Numbered from the stretch's first letter, positions 1 to 12,935 are shown. The stretch: DNA of 64,000 nt from Lepisosteus oculatus (GCF_040954835.1 NC_090698.1:7190501-7254500), one strand, 5' to 3'. Translations and numbers: made by a program. The notes: a model not told the origin generated them from the letters alone.

Positions 1-2636
1 AGCCCATGTAAACGGCTTCGTCAAGCAGGGATATGAGGATGACGTGCCCATCGGCAGAGTTTCAGGTTGTCGCCTTGTCCTATATGGATACGCATTCAGC
101 CAGTAGTTCCCAAAAACCCGTGCCTTTGGGATACCCGTCTCCACCGGCTTTTGTCCCAGTCGTGTTCTGAATCAGTGATGCTGAGAGAAGCCTTTAATCC
201 ACCTGCTTGCTCATTGAGGCTTTTGGTTATCTTGTTTCTGCATACGCAGGCCCAACGTCAGTGTACAGTTTCCAGCAGCCTCCGCACACAGAGCCCTAAG
301 CCCCCCTCCTAAAGCTTTTCTCCCTTATTCATAGCCATGCAGCTCCTGAAGGCGGCCGATTCTAGGACGAACTGAGGCGGGTGGGAAAAGCAATGCATGC
401 TGAACGAGTGCAAAGAGCTGAGGGCTCTCTCCTTCTCTGCGGTTGGCAGTTAGCGACACGCCTGCAAGGGGGGCTGCTTCGAAACTCAAGCAAGCGGTAC
501 AGGCTTGACATTACCCACGAATCCGGTTCGAGAGAAAATGTAACAACACGCCTCAGACAGAAATCCGAAATCAATGAATTAGCCTGTGATTAGGACATCG
601 TCTGGAGCCAAAACCACAGCCGACAGTCATCCCCAGGGAATTTAGCTGGGGGCCGTGGACTAAAGACAGTATTAAATACGAGGCATTATCTCTTATATGT
701 GGAACTGCTGGGCTCAGTACCTGACCTTCCTAAAGCATTTTTAAGGCAGAAACTAAAGGAAGGTATCCAATCAGTCATGAACCTCATACTCCGCTCATGT
801 GAAACAGTCGATCAAAATGGTTGAACATTAAGTTTTCAGAAGAGAAGAAGCCTCTCAGACATCTAGCCTGATTGGGTTGTAGCAGCTAATTGAATTGAGG
901 ATGCCATCCATCCAGGGGAAGAGATGGTATCAGGTTTGAAAATATGCCAAGCCATTCCGAGCTATAATCTCGGAAACAGATTTAAAAGGTTTAACTCGGC
1001 AAACGGATTCATTTAAGAAATACTTAAATTACCGTAAGCAATTAAAAGTACGCAGAGAGGCGAACGATACAACTTGGTCAAACAGTCCCGCTCTTGACCA
1101 CTAGGTGGCAACAAATAACCGGCGCGTGTGTGGGTTGCGAAAGGCGCAGCGGCGCATGAGTCATAGCACCCGGCATAATGACACCAAAAAAAAAAATGTT
1201 TTAGTTTTAGTCACATCTGCCAGAGGGGCTCAATGAAGCGAGATAAGCGACTGACTCCGCAGGTTTTCCACATAATGGGGTTTAATAGTCCAAGCGGCCG
1301 GGTTTATAATAAAGTCCTGCTGCCGGGATGATTCAGCAGCGCTTTATATTCATGGCCTGGCGCTTCCTGACACATCGTTGATCGTCCCGAAAGGATGACG
1401 CATCTCGGAGACTGAATGCAACCAGCCTTGGGGTGATAACAGCCGCCCCCAGCCCACCCCATATGTCAACACCATTTGCGCAGTGCTTATAGAAACAGAA
1501 ATTGCCATGAAACGCTCCGCTTCGGTGATGAAGGAGCTGGTCGCCGTAATTACTAGGCTTCGTCACGGTTATTACAGTGATCACCTCCTTCAGGTAGTGC
1601 ACCAGCGCGGTAGAGTTTTCACGCCACCTCCATTTTCCAGCACTGGCTGCCTTTTGCCAGTTGGCGCCCACTGGGGCTGATTCGCTCTCCGAACTGGGAC
1701 AGGCCTCGTGCCCCCGGCGGGTCTGGCGACAACGCACACGCGCACAGAATACCGCAAGACCCCGGGGGAGGACGGGGAGGGGGGGGGGTTTCCGTTCGTG
1801 AACCCAGGGGCTGCCCGACAGCTCTTGTCCGGCTCGTTCCTTAGCGTACAGCTAAGAGCCGTTACTGATGGAAACCCCGCAGCCGCAGGGCCTGTACAAT
1901 GACGTCATAAAGGACGAGGGAACCCAAATGCACGACAGTTCTATACTGCGAAGCTCTTCAACGGAGAACATAAAGATGCCGGCGGTACACACATTGTTTC
2001 CTGCGTAGGGAACTACAGGCGCTACGAAAAGTATTTGGCTCAGTCCCCCAAACCTAAGAAAATCCGGAAGCGGGCCGGATTAAGTCAGAGGATTTAAGCC
2101 CCTAGCCCGCCATTTCCAGCAGACGCATTTCCCCTCTTCTCTTCCGTATAGACGGGGCGGGGCGGGGCTGGCTTCTCCCCGTGATCTCTCTCCCGCCAAG
2201 AACCTGATAGAGTGGCCGGCTTCGCTGCCTTCTCAGCTTTTCCGCCCCCCTGTTTTATCAAAGGCAATAAATGAGCTGCACTCCCGTCTCCCCCTCATCT
2301 TTTTGTACATTCCGCCGAGGGAAATTCCGGGAAGACCGCTGCAATATTAAGCGAGAGTGAGTGAGTGGAGAAGCGCTTTATTCTCTGTCCCCACTCGGGC
2401 TAAGGAAACAGCCGGAGGGGGCAGCGACGCCCACGAAGGACCTCAGCTGGGTTGTGTGCAGAGCGGTACAGTATCGGTCAGTTCTCGCTCCAAACAAGCG
2501 TTCGTTCTGCACCTCTGAAGAAAGCGTGTGCTTTGTGCCGACGAGCAAAAGCATCTGATTCGGATTATTTTTCACATGTTCAAGGTTTTCTGACCATATG
2601 TGACCATGAGGCCGGGCCACTGTATCTGTTGTTCGG
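1..2636. other. Gene-free stretch, CpG-rich towards its right end
   Basis: No open frame here resembles a known protein; all are short and overlap on both strands. From about 1670 to 2340 the DNA is rich in CpG and looks promoter-like: a perfect CRE (TGACGTCA) sits at 1900-1907 and a GC-box run (GGGGCGGGGCGGGG type) at about 2151-2168. No exon or splice pair could be tied to it, so its promoter role is only a suggestion. Confidence 0.4.
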
Positions 2637-2868
2637 CTTCATAAATCATATGTAGGTCAGGAGGGGAGCTGCGTCAGCATGCGTAGGCTGCAAAGGAACA
2701 AGTAATAGGTTTATTCCAGGCTGAAAAAAAGAAGAAAGAAAACACAACGTTTCGGCCGTGGAGCCTTCTTGCTCACACCTGAAGAAGGCTCCACGGCCGA
2801 AACGCTGTTTTCTTTCTTATTTTTTCCAGCATGGAATAAACCTATTACTTGTTCCTTCATAAATCATA
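2637..2868. repeat. 14-bp direct repeat flanking the fold-back insertion
   Basis: The identical 14-mer CTTCATAAATCATA at 2637-2650 and 2855-2868 brackets the inverted repeat. A perfect match of this length at both borders is best explained as duplication of the target on insertion. Confidence 0.7.
2651..2854. mobile_element. Fold-back insertion of a Penelope-like (hammerhead-bearing) repeat
   Basis: Two copies of one repeat end lie head to head. The left arm (about 2693-2770) is the near-perfect reverse complement of the right arm (2782-2857), with about 11 bases between them. The insert is bracketed by a perfect 14-bp direct repeat, CTTCATAAATCATA, at 2637-2650 and 2855-2868, which looks like a target-site duplication. 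The left copy extends further outward (2655-2692) than the right. Each copy carries CTGAAGA, a short hairpin, then CCGAAACG, as in hammerhead-ribozyme cores that are known from Penelope-like retroelements, followed by a T-rich stretch and GGAATAAACC. Related single copies occur near 25.6 and 33.7 kb. Assignment to Penelope is inferred from the core; no reverse transcriptase is present. Confidence 0.6.
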
Positions 2869-4499
2869 CTCCAAGCCAAAGACGTGGCGATTGGGTGGAG
2901 ATGTGGGGTTGCGGGGAGATGCGGTGACGTCGTTGACAACGTTAGAAAGCAGGAAACGGAAACGGGTTTCGTCGCGCGTGCATAACTACGTTTATATAGG
3001 ACGCTGTATTTCGCCGCATGCATACTGCCTACAGTTTTATTTTTCTCTGGTTCGAAACTCTTAATGCTTTACCAATTTTTCACGTTGCCCTCCTCAACGT
3101 CTTTCCATTTTAACCCTGGCAAAAACTAAACTTTCGTTAGGAAAAGGTCCCGCCCTCCTCTTCCCCGCTGTGGCTTGGTGTAGGGTGATCTGTGGGTGCT
3201 GTCCACTAGGTGTCACCGGCGAGTCGTTAGTGGAGTTTTCTTTTTAACCAGAACAATTTAGTTCCGCTCGCAGACTTCGTCGCTCTCCTCCCCGCGTAAC
3301 TCCATGTAATTAACAAGGAAACAATAAAAGGAAAGATTTAATTGTTAAAATGTGGGTTTTGTGCGTCCGTGCTCCATCGAACGCGGTTTCGTTAATTGCA
3401 GGAAATAACCCGGAGAATCAAGTTCGCCCCATTAGACACAGCCTTCGTAGGCCTACTAGCCATTAACGGGGAATTAAAGGAACATTAAATTAAGCGCTAA
3501 TTGTCATCCGACAACGTGGAGGGCGGAAGAGCGCACCGCATTCGAGAGAGGAATGAGTCAATGTGGGGTTGCTACGGAAATATGCTCAACTTTAATCACT
3601 TCTTTCAAACTCCTCTTGAAGGTGTTTATCTCTCTCTCTCCTTCCCCCGCTATTTTGCCAAACACGAGTTGCCATGACAACCATGCGCTTTTAAAGGTGA
3701 CTACCCCCCCCCCACCCCCCACGCGCAAACTTCGGCCGTCTCTTATTCACCCGACACCGGCAACAAACAATTAGATTAAAATTGTATTTCTGGTAAAAAT
3801 CTTGGCCTTGACGCAATCTCGAATGCTTTTCTACAAAATGTGTTGGGGTTTTTTTTTCCTTCGCATCAGGAAAACGTCTGTGGTAAATATCCTGTGGTAA
3901 AACATCATAATGTTTGTTTTCTCTTCAAACAGTTGTTGAGTCGCTTTAAACAAATCTAATGCACACCAGTGAAGGAAAACGAAAGCCAGGCCTGACAAGA
4001 AGGTCTTCTCTTCCAGCTGGTGCGCTCAATGGATTTTGTATCCCGCCCGGTGACTCAGTTTTGCCCCGAGCTCGTAGCGTCACAACCGGGCAGTCTGGGC
4101 CTCTGGGCGCATTCCAGATTGTTTGGCTAAAGCTGCCGACAACACAGGCACAATCAAAAAGCAACTTGATCACCCCTTGGATCTTTTAAGGAGGGAAACA
4201 GAAACACCACTAGCCTCGTGTAAAGATTACCTATCATATTACGGATTATATTAAGATATTACCATATCTTCGTTCTCTTCCTTCCTCTCACTCCGGCACT
4301 GGGTAAGACAACGTAGGCCCGCCCTGTTCTGGACTGGAGATGTGTGTTAATAATCACAGGACCGTTTCATCCAGGGTTTAATAACTGGGACAGTTTCATC
4401 CTTTTGAAGGCGGTTTTCCCATTTATTTGCAAACTTTGACTGGAAGCTGCCAAACCGAAGGCCGTATGCAATTTCTTCTAAAGCCCAGACCGGAGAGTT
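2869..4499. other. Gene-free stretch with an RFX X-box
   Basis: No coding exon is recognisable. The segment keeps many CpGs. A consensus RFX X-box (GTTGCCATGACAAC) lies at 3668-3681, just before a run of C-rich sequence at about 3702-3720. The remainder is unique-looking non-coding DNA in which I see nothing further. Confidence 0.35.
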
Positions 4500-4740
4500 G
4501 AATCTGCCCTACAAACCACGCAGAGAGGTTAAAACACCTGACTCTCTCGCGCCTGAGATAGGCGAGAAACAATATAAGTGCTTAGAACCCCTAAAGGTTC
4601 ATCACCGGGCCAGACAAATGGACTTAGGTTAAGCGTCACAACGCTCCTGGATTCCCGGAAAAGGACATCCTGGACCGAGACCTCATTGATAAATCTTTTA
4701 AACATCGTCCCATAGGAGCCGTCCCAGAGGGAGGGGGTAC
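4500..4740 (+). mobile_element. Ty3/gypsy remnant: end of pol and polypurine tract
   Basis: Plus-strand translation from about 4652 shows fragments typical of the last residues of fish Ty3/gypsy pol: a SWIP piece and then, in another frame, EKDILDRDLI, ending in a PEGGGTVT-like stretch. The switch of frame shows the copy is broken. The polypurine run GGGAGGGGGTAC at 4729-4740 sits directly before an LTR starting TGTCACG, the normal 3' border of internal sequence and LTR in this group. The rest of pol and gag is absent. Confidence 0.6.
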
Positions 4741-5022
4741 TGTCACGACCCGTATCTTCTCTCGTGCACGCCCTGGCATTCCCACGCGTACTAGATTCCA
4801 CACACGCTCACCCGGGACCTAATTATCCAACCACGGCCCTCTCTTCCAATATGTAAACGTTCTTCCCTGGCTCACCTACGCTCACTAGTGAGAAGTCTTC
4901 CACTGCTCTCCCTTGTGCGCGCTATATTCTTCCCAACCTGGTTCTCCTGGTTTCGACTTCACTCTTGCCTAACGGCTTGGATCAGGAATATTGGATTTGC
5001 TCTTTTCCCCTAACTCCCTTCT
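4741..5022 (+). repeat. Ty3/gypsy 3' LTR (right end uncertain)
   Basis: The sequence begins TGTCACGACC immediately after the polypurine tract, as Ty3/gypsy LTRs do. The right border is a guess: a second TGTCACGG start occurs at about 5024, which may be the next element. No intact target duplication was found. Confidence 0.45.
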
Positions 5023-8000
5023 GTCACGGCCGTCCAAAGGGACTAACCGTGGGGAGCAGGAGAGCGGAAAAAGACCCATATGCGTAGCGGCGAGACGGGA
5101 AAAGGCCCGGGCTCATTAGTGCAAAGAGTTCAGGAATGCCGAATAGAAACCTATGCCCTCAGGGAGCGGACGTGGGGCGCCCTGGTGCTAGGCGGGTCTC
5201 AGGACATCCGAACGTCAATGCTGAGCGAGGACAGAGTGCAAGACCCGGAAATATATAGCCCAAGGGAAAGAGAGGGACAGGAAGGACAGCAGACCGGAAA
5301 TTAGGGACAGGACAGAGAAGGAGCGCCCTCTGGCTGCAGAGGACGTGACACCTTCCTCACGGCTCCGCACAGGGGTCCTACAACTCACCGCATTCAGATA
5401 TCGGACACGGAGAAAGGTACCTCGCTCAGATTGCTCCCTGCTGCATGACGGGGAACAAATGTATTTCAAATTGGTTACAGTGTTGGTCAAACACATTAAT
5501 AATATTCAATAATATATTCACGATAGTAGGTCTGACTACAAGGAGAGGCTCCTACAGTAGACACACCCACACAGTGTGCTGGTATACAACCGAAAGTCCA
5601 AACACTGCTGGGTCTTTTCATTTGTCCACGGCGACCAGGATTTGCCAAACTGCTGAAGGGAAAAGGAATGAAATATGTAGAACAAGTACTTCACTTTCAG
5701 CTGTCTCACACGTATTTAAGAGATGATTAAAAACCGCTCATAAGGTGTTAAAAAACCATTGCCCAAATGTTGCTAAAATGTTGCAAAAGGGGGTCTTTTT
5801 CCGGTCTGTGTAGTAATAAGAAGTCAGTGTGAAAGTCTTATTAGCACATGCAATAACATATCAGCAGTTCTTTATAAATACTTTATAACCATATGTTAAA
5901 TATTTATAAAATATCTGTAAGCAGCACCTTCGAAGGGAAGTGGTTCCACTGCACTGCTGTGTTATAACAGCTGAAGCAGCTGTCGAGAGGTTTGTACCAG
6001 TAATGGATTTAATACGCCATCTGACAGCTTTTAAACTCTTTATGGCGCTGGACGTGTTGAGGACTTTAAATGCAAGCAAGCGTCCAGATATTAAACATAC
6101 GGCAGTAAGCTGTGGAAATCATTGTCGGAAGAACATAAATGCAGTTATGTATATGTTGCTAACTTCACCAGGAATAACATATATATTCTAGGAAATGCAA
6201 CCTCAAAATCTCTGTCCACGACTGAAATTCATGAAGACAGAAGCCAATGACATCACCGTTTAAGCAAACTCTAACGGACTAGGCAAACGGTTTAGGCACA
6301 ATTTTACGGAAAATCGGGGAAAAGAAACGCGTTTTATACTGTACATTTCCGAAGAGGGATAAAAGAAAGTATCGTGTTAAAGGGAGAAGATCGCATGAGT
6401 TACAGTCACGACGTATTAAACTGGAGTGAACTGTGTTTAAATCACCGTATTGATTTAAAGTTAACGACACACAACAGGGGGCATTTTAAGGGCGCACTCC
6501 TTTTGAGACATGCTACACGCGTCTAAAAATGTCTAATTAGCTTTTGTGAAATAGAAACAGGCTCCCGAGGCCGAAGCTGCAGGTGACAGGCCGTGACCAG
6601 ACGCGTTCCTATTAACCCACAAGAAGCGTTTTGTCTGCAGAAAGCTTGCTCCGGGGGTTCACCGTGCTAAGGCTGTACGCTGATGTGGCCGTTTTCCTAC
6701 ATTTTAAGCACGCTTGTGCAATGCATGTGCATTAGCTTTCCTGTGATATTGGGTAAATTTCTTCACGGGTTAGCTTCATTGTGCTTTATCACACTTTTTA
6801 ATACCGAAAAACAAGGTCCATATACAGTAGATATGTATCATATATTTCAGCTTCTCTGTAAGAGCACATTCGTATTTTCCACGTTTCCTTCATACGATAT
6901 TCTATAGAAAGTACGAAACGCAATAGAATGTAGAATTTCATGAGAATGAGATCTGGAATCCGGCAGCTCACGGATTAAAACTTCCGTTCAACAGTCTTCA
7001 CAAAACCCACAAACAGAACCTTTACATGAACTGCCGGGAATAATCACATCTTAATGGGCTGCAAACACACAGTCGGGTTTTTTTTTTCTCCTTCCAATTA
7101 CTGGACTATTGTTTTGCAGTGGAACACGCGCGTTTATTTTCCTTCCCTGTTCAGACTCCAGTGCCGAAACAGACAATAGCATCATCTCGCTGGCTTTGAG
7201 CACAGAGGACTAGGAAGAGCGAACTGGCGACCTGCCGCGGAGAAATGAACCTTTCATTTCTTTCCTTTCGATAGACGCCCGTTAGAAAAATAACCCATAA
7301 ACGGTGCCCAGCCGGCTAGAGGGGGGAGAGAGCAAGAAGCCAGTAAATTTCAAGATTGTCTCCGTCACCTCCTCTGACTCATCCCAACAAAACTGAGCTC
7401 TCCGGGGCCTGAGTATATACCGATTACAGGGTTTCTTCCCAATCATTTTCATTTCGAACACCTTGCATTAAAGATGATTGTGATGCCTTTGGACATGAAC
7501 ATTGACATTGCAGAGCTGGTGATGTCAGTGCACCCACAGAGATGCCTACCAGCAGAGGACAACAGCTGTCCCAGACCCCTGGAGGAGTCTGGTGGTACCA
7601 CTGACTGGAGTGCAGCCGCCCTGGTGCAACCTGCGCTCCCCATGAACGCGCACGAGTCCCGTCAATGTTCCTAATTCCACTGCGATTTGTGGTGCAGTCC
7701 GAGAGCCCTGGGCGACGAGAAAGAGCGTGGAAAAGACAGCCCCGTGTCGAAATCGCAGCCGCCCCCTGAGGATGCTAGTGTCCCCGTTCGCTCAACCCCA
7801 GAAGGCTAGAAACAGAGAAAATAAGAGGGCCGGGAGACGTGTGTGTCCGGGACAGCAGGAAGGCTGTCAGGCCGCCACCCGAAGCGAGAAACCGCTGTGG
7901 TCTACAGGGATGATGTGATCTGGGTAGACAGCTCGACTGCATGACGCCCAGGGCCGTGTAGGGACTGGGGACATCAGCGCACTTGGGAACAATACTCTGT

Positions 8001-8203
8001 TGGCAGAGAAATTGGTCAATATTTGCTAGCTGAGTAATATTTTTTTCCCGTCTTTCTCTAAATGTCGCGGTCACCCGCCTTCTAAAGTGATACTAAGCCA
8101 AGGCCGCTGAAGAGGCGTTGTGCTGATATATCAGCGGTTCTCTTGCGATACTACAGGACTTTTGCCAGCGCTGCTCGCGCACGCTCACGAGACGAGACAA
8201 CTC
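5023..8203. other. Gene-free stretch, possible repeat at its left end
   Basis: From about 5024 to 5450 the DNA starts TGTCACGG. A piece of it, GGCGGGTCTCAGGACATCC, recurs in diverged form near 24060-24085, so it is probably a dispersed repeat. From 5450 to 8200 I see no exon, RNA gene or named repeat. CpG content rises again from 7150. A 66-codon open frame at 7474-7674 has no recognisable family. Confidence 0.3.
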
Positions 8204-8204
8204 T

Positions 8205-8222
8205 CCCCCCCCCCCCCCCCCC
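8205..8222 (+). repeat. Poly-C tract
   Basis: An uninterrupted run of about 18 C residues, followed by T and then an A run. Homopolymers of this kind are prone to length change and sequencing error. Confidence 0.85.
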
Positions 8223-11200
8223 TTTAAAAAAAAAACGTTTTCATAATTTCTTTCTTCAACTCGTCGCCCGGCCGGCCGGTCGGCGCATTGGATTCTGAAC
8301 ACAACAAAATAACGGGGGAGAGAGGGCTGGGGGGAGAAAAGGTGTCACAGAGCCGGTTCGCACAGGCGCAGTGGCGGTTTCCGCGCCCGGCAGATGTAAA
8401 CAGATGAGTCACTTCTCTGCAGAGCTGCGCGCGAAGTTGACAGCTCGCGTCCCTCCCGCGTCTCCCCCTCCATCAGTTCACGGTCTAGCGAGCAAATAAC
8501 CGGACTGCGGGTCCTAGACTTCATCAAAAAAGAAAAAAAAATCCAAGCCGCGCTTGCCAGAAGAAAAAAAAATAAAGAACCGACTGAGGGCTGCATTATT
8601 TTGGTTTTCCCGAAGATAAATCACTGAGGGACGTTTATTTCTCTTTTGTTTGCTTTTATTCCTCCAGGAACACAACCCCCCCTGCATTTACCTCAACTCA
8701 GCTATTATTAATTTAGTAATATTGTTTCCTGGAGTCGTTCAGCAATTTCACCTGACGAGGGGCTTGACTGGAAACAGAAACTGCACAAGGAAGGGAGAAC
8801 GGACGGAGGAAAGGAGAAGGGACAGATGGAGATTAATTAGACACCACTTCTGTAATAGAGTGCGTTACACTCACTTAAACCGCATCAGCGTCCCCACGTA
8901 CGGCAGCGATGCTGCAGTTCAGCCTGTCAGAGATCCATGAGAGTGATTATAGCCTAGTTGCGCTTGGAATAAAGGATTAATCACTGTCACCGTCATTATT
9001 ATCTTCCTCGCCGTGTCGGCGCTGTGAGCTTTGATCAGTTAGAAGGCCATGGGCTGTCGCGTCTTGTATCCCGTAGGGCTAGAACGGGTTTAGTCCTGCG
9101 TGTCTGTGGGCCTACTCGCCCTCTTGGTATAGTCGCTATTTTGACAACATCATAAAGCTGTTGTTAATATTGATGACAACGAGGCGGAGATTCATATTTC
9201 GTCTCCCGGTTTCTTTTGTTCTTCCCAACGAAACATCTCCCACCTCCCAGAATGTACAGGATCCACCAAAGTTACGCTTCTCCCAATTTCACTAGGAAAG
9301 ACTTGCATTCCCACGCCAGTCTCATCCCGAAATCTCACGTTCCATTTTGGTCTTTGGTCTATCCTTAGACCGGCTGGCTCACCCATTTGCAAGTCCAAAC
9401 CCAACCAGTACGCTAACCTACAAATCTAGTACGATATTGCCGGTATCGCATGGCGTAAGATTTGGGCTCGACAATTCAATGTGCAGGAGGGTAATGATTG
9501 TAGCTGCGCTAAGACTTAAGCCACGCCACAGTTTGGAATTTGACAAGCCTATTTTTCTCCAAAGCGATTCGTTCTGCGTGCAGTATCAAAGCGGGCGGCT
9601 ACTGCTGTCTGGAATGATCGTGTGCTGTGACGCGGGAATCTGTTGATACACCTGCTGTGGAAATAACATGCATTTAATTTCGCAGGAAAACATAGTAGAC
9701 GTTGTTGTAGCAGCAGCGGCAGAGCAACGACAGGAGCAGGGGAAATGGGAAGAGAAGAAAGAGAAGTCGTTTTACTTCTTGTAAAAGTAAAATCTTAGAG
9801 ACAGTAGTGCTAGGGAAGTACACAGAATACTGAATTTACGTCCTGTCCAAGGTGCAGCGAGTATTGCGACACACCGTTCTGGGGAATAATTTCGTACAAC
9901 AGAAACAAGCAGCTGAACACGCTCCTCTCTCCTCGCCACTTCACTTAAATGATCCGTTTGTCTCTGCGTGATACCTTAGATTTTTTTTAAATGGTCTTGA
10001 TGTCAAATTGCCGGAGTGACTGATTGCCGGCCTCAGTCTCGCGCTTCTCGAACACACCCCGCGGCTCGCGAATTACCGCTCTCCGCGCGCGCGCCGGCGG
10101 AAAGAGCCAAACTAGCGCTCCGTCATCATTCCCTTTGTGTGCGCGAGAGCGAGGTGAATGACGAACTCCGGCTCCCGTCGCCGACGGGCTCGGGAAGGAC
10201 CGCTTTCTACCCGGGAAAAGACGGCAAAACGCCTTTCCTAGCCGGCGAGCCGTACTGTAACTTCACATGCCCAGTCTGCTGCAAACAGAACTACGTTGAA
10301 TGGAGCCGTAGTCCGGTGTAAATCTTACCCGCAATAATACCGTTCGTTGTCAGACGAGTACCATCACTCTCATTACAACTGTTGACAATATGACATTACT
10401 ATAATAACAGGCCTAGTAGTTAAGCAGTCTACAAAACAATAAAAGAGAAGAGCGATGTTAATAGCAGTAAGATTTGACTAAACGTACAGTACCATTTGAG
10501 CTAAATAATATAAATATCGTTTACAGCAGCTGTAGTAGCAGGAGTATTGGCGGTAGTTACTGTCAGATTAACATTGGTATGGCCGAGACTGTGAAAGTTA
10601 ACGCAATAGTAATAGTACATTAGTGTCAAACAAATAGAAGAATCCTGTTTCAAAGTGCTGCTTAGCCTTGGAGTCTGTCTACCAGCAGCGGGGAGCCGCG
10701 CTATCGCTACTTTAGGGATGCTGGCGTTGTTCGATGTCAATACTGAGACTGTTAATGTTTACTGTATGTCGTCTCTGCTCGCCAGAATGTGTGTGGGCCC
10801 ACAGCACCCCGAGGAAAGGGATATCAGCAGAGTAAACAGTGCCCGAGAGAAAGAAGACGGGGTAGCTGGGTTATTCTCCGCATCAACGCGTGTTGGTAGC
10901 AGGTCTGCGTTCATCAGTGGGGGGTCTCTTGCGCCTCAGTGTGTCGGTGCAAACGAGACGAAGTGTGTAGAGCAGAGAGAAGGCCTATCACTGCGCTTGC
11001 AAGAGTCCCAAAGTGTGCGTTTGTGTGTGTGAGAGAGAGAGAGAGGGAGCGGGAGTGAGAGAGAGAATGGTTGGAGCTAATTAAATGCGCAGACCTCTCG
11101 CTATCTCCTCCTCCAGCGCGCCAGTGACGCACGAGTCGGCTGCAGAGGAGTGAGTCACCGGCCTCGGGGGATCATCACCGCTCGTGGTCTCTCTCTAAAT

Positions 11201-12128
11201 ATAAACCCGCGCTAACCACTCAGAATACCTAAGCAGCTCCGACAGGCAGAGCGCAACACCGGTCCTCCGCCCTCGACCCCTACATCTAACCCTTTCCCCG
11301 TGCAGATCTGCACTTTCTGTATCGCCTGCTGCCGTCCTGAGCCGATCGCTGACAGCGGCGTGCAGTACGGTGCGATACTGTACACTGCGGGACACTGAAG
11401 CGTTCCCTCAGCTGTGCGCAGCCCGCACTAAAAGCGTAAAATGCGCGCTGTGCGTTTCCCTCTGTGCGACTTTTGTCCGTCTCCACGGGCGCAGCTAAAG
11501 AGGAATTTACGCGGTGGTAGGAGCTCCAAAGTCGTATTCTGAGGAGGCAGCACGGTTTAAAAAGGTGTGGTCGAAGAGAGGCTGCAGCTGAGCCAGAGGA
11601 GTGGGTTAAATGAAAACATGCAGACCTATTCTACGGTCGCTTTTAGTCTCCATGCGATTTTTTGCCTCTCGCCAGAAGACGGCGAACAGATGGATGCAAT
11701 CCCTGTCCCATCATGCAGGTTTAAGAATCTGCCTTTGACAACAACAACAAAAAAAAGGCGGTGGATATATTTTAGCCGCGAGTGTTTGTCCGCTTCCAAA
11801 GCGCATCGGTTATACCAGAGCTGTGTTCCTGGGCGCTTTCACCAGCCAGAGGCTCCTGAACAGGGCGGTCTGCTCACAGGAAAGCGAGCACTGTCGTTGG
11901 TCCAGGGTGTCTCCTACAGGGCACGTTTCGGACTCTTCATGCCGAATGTCGGCTCCTGTTCTGTTTCATGTCGGTGCACAAAATAAGTTCGCAGTCACTC
12001 GTTGGTGGTAGGGGTGGCTCATTTAAAAAGAGCTGAAGTTGCACAAACACTCGTATATGTTACATAAACTATGAACACACCAAGACAATTAACATGCGCC
12101 CTGACCTCTCAAACAGATTAAAAACTGG

Positions 12129-12132
<4 letters not shown>
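8223..12132. other. Gene-free, CpG-retaining stretch with promoter-like segments
   Basis: CpG-dense patches occur at 8240-8480, 10030-10260 and 11090-11500. A 101-codon open frame at 10016-10321 lies in the second patch, but its composition is that of CpG-island DNA and no family is recognised. The third patch has an AP-1 site and a TATA box and is listed separately. No splice-linked exons could be established. Confidence 0.35.
11151..11240 (+). promoter_or_regulatory. Candidate TATA-type promoter
   Basis: A perfect AP-1/TRE site TGAGTCA (11151-11157) lies about 43 bases upstream of TATAAA (11200-11205) in CpG-rich DNA. A start site would fall near 11230. A transcript on the plus strand would run towards VGF, but no recognisable exon follows. 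The call rests on motif spacing alone. Confidence 0.3.

Positions 12133-12185
<53 letters not shown>
12133..12185 (+). repeat. (CA)n microsatellite
   Basis: About 26 uninterrupted CA dinucleotides. Confidence 0.95.
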
Positions 12186-12188
<3 letters not shown>

Positions 12189-12935
12189 CTCAAAGAGTAT
12201 TAATTGGTTTATTAACTAATCAATAAATGTGCCGACATTAAATTTGGAACCCGATTTCCCTTCTCTCACGCTCTGAATGTACGCACACAGGCACTATTGA
12301 GTGACCTTTGTAAAGACCTTTTCTTGACCCCAGCACGGTGAGGTTCTGTTCAGAGAGAGAGATAAAGAGCGTGCTAGCCACACCCAGCACCCAGACAAGA
12401 GCCCTGAGCACAGAGGGGTGGCAGGTGGGAGAGACAAGCAAGCAAAATTCTGTGAGCTCCAAAGACGTCCATCTTTATTCATTCAGAAAGACAGCAGAGG
12501 GGGATCGCTCTCCTCCTCACTGTTTTTGTAGAGTCTTTAATTGGACGTCCTCGTGAAACAGCCCAGATCAAGGTCCTGGAGGGAAAAGGGAATACATACA
12601 TTCCAGAGCCTCATCATCAAGGGGAGTTTTATAAACAGTATTAACGACAGCATGATCCACAAACATCCGACAAGAAGCCCGATGAGGACAGAGCAATTGT
12701 GGCCAGAGCCCACCTTTGGCCTTCAGTCTTGGGTCAACTCCATGACCTACTGTAAGAGCATGGTGTCAGGAAACCAATTGGTAGCGTAGGAGGATCCTTA
12801 TGCGTAACTGTGAATCTCACAGGATGCGGAGTGGCACAGGGACAAACCAAAAGACGTAATCCAGGGGCTTGGTCAAAAAGGGAGGCAAAGAGTCCCGTAA
12901 TGAGGGAAATCAAGAAATGACAATCCAAAAACAAA
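12186..12935. other. Gene-free stretch
   Basis: No coding exon, RNA gene or repeat was recognised between the CA microsatellite and the L2-type LINE end. Open frames here are below about 85 codons and unlike known proteins. Confidence 0.4.

Noticed and set aside
10016-10321. 101-codon open frame
   Set aside because: It lies in a CpG-dense patch, has no recognisable domain and no splice or conservation evidence.
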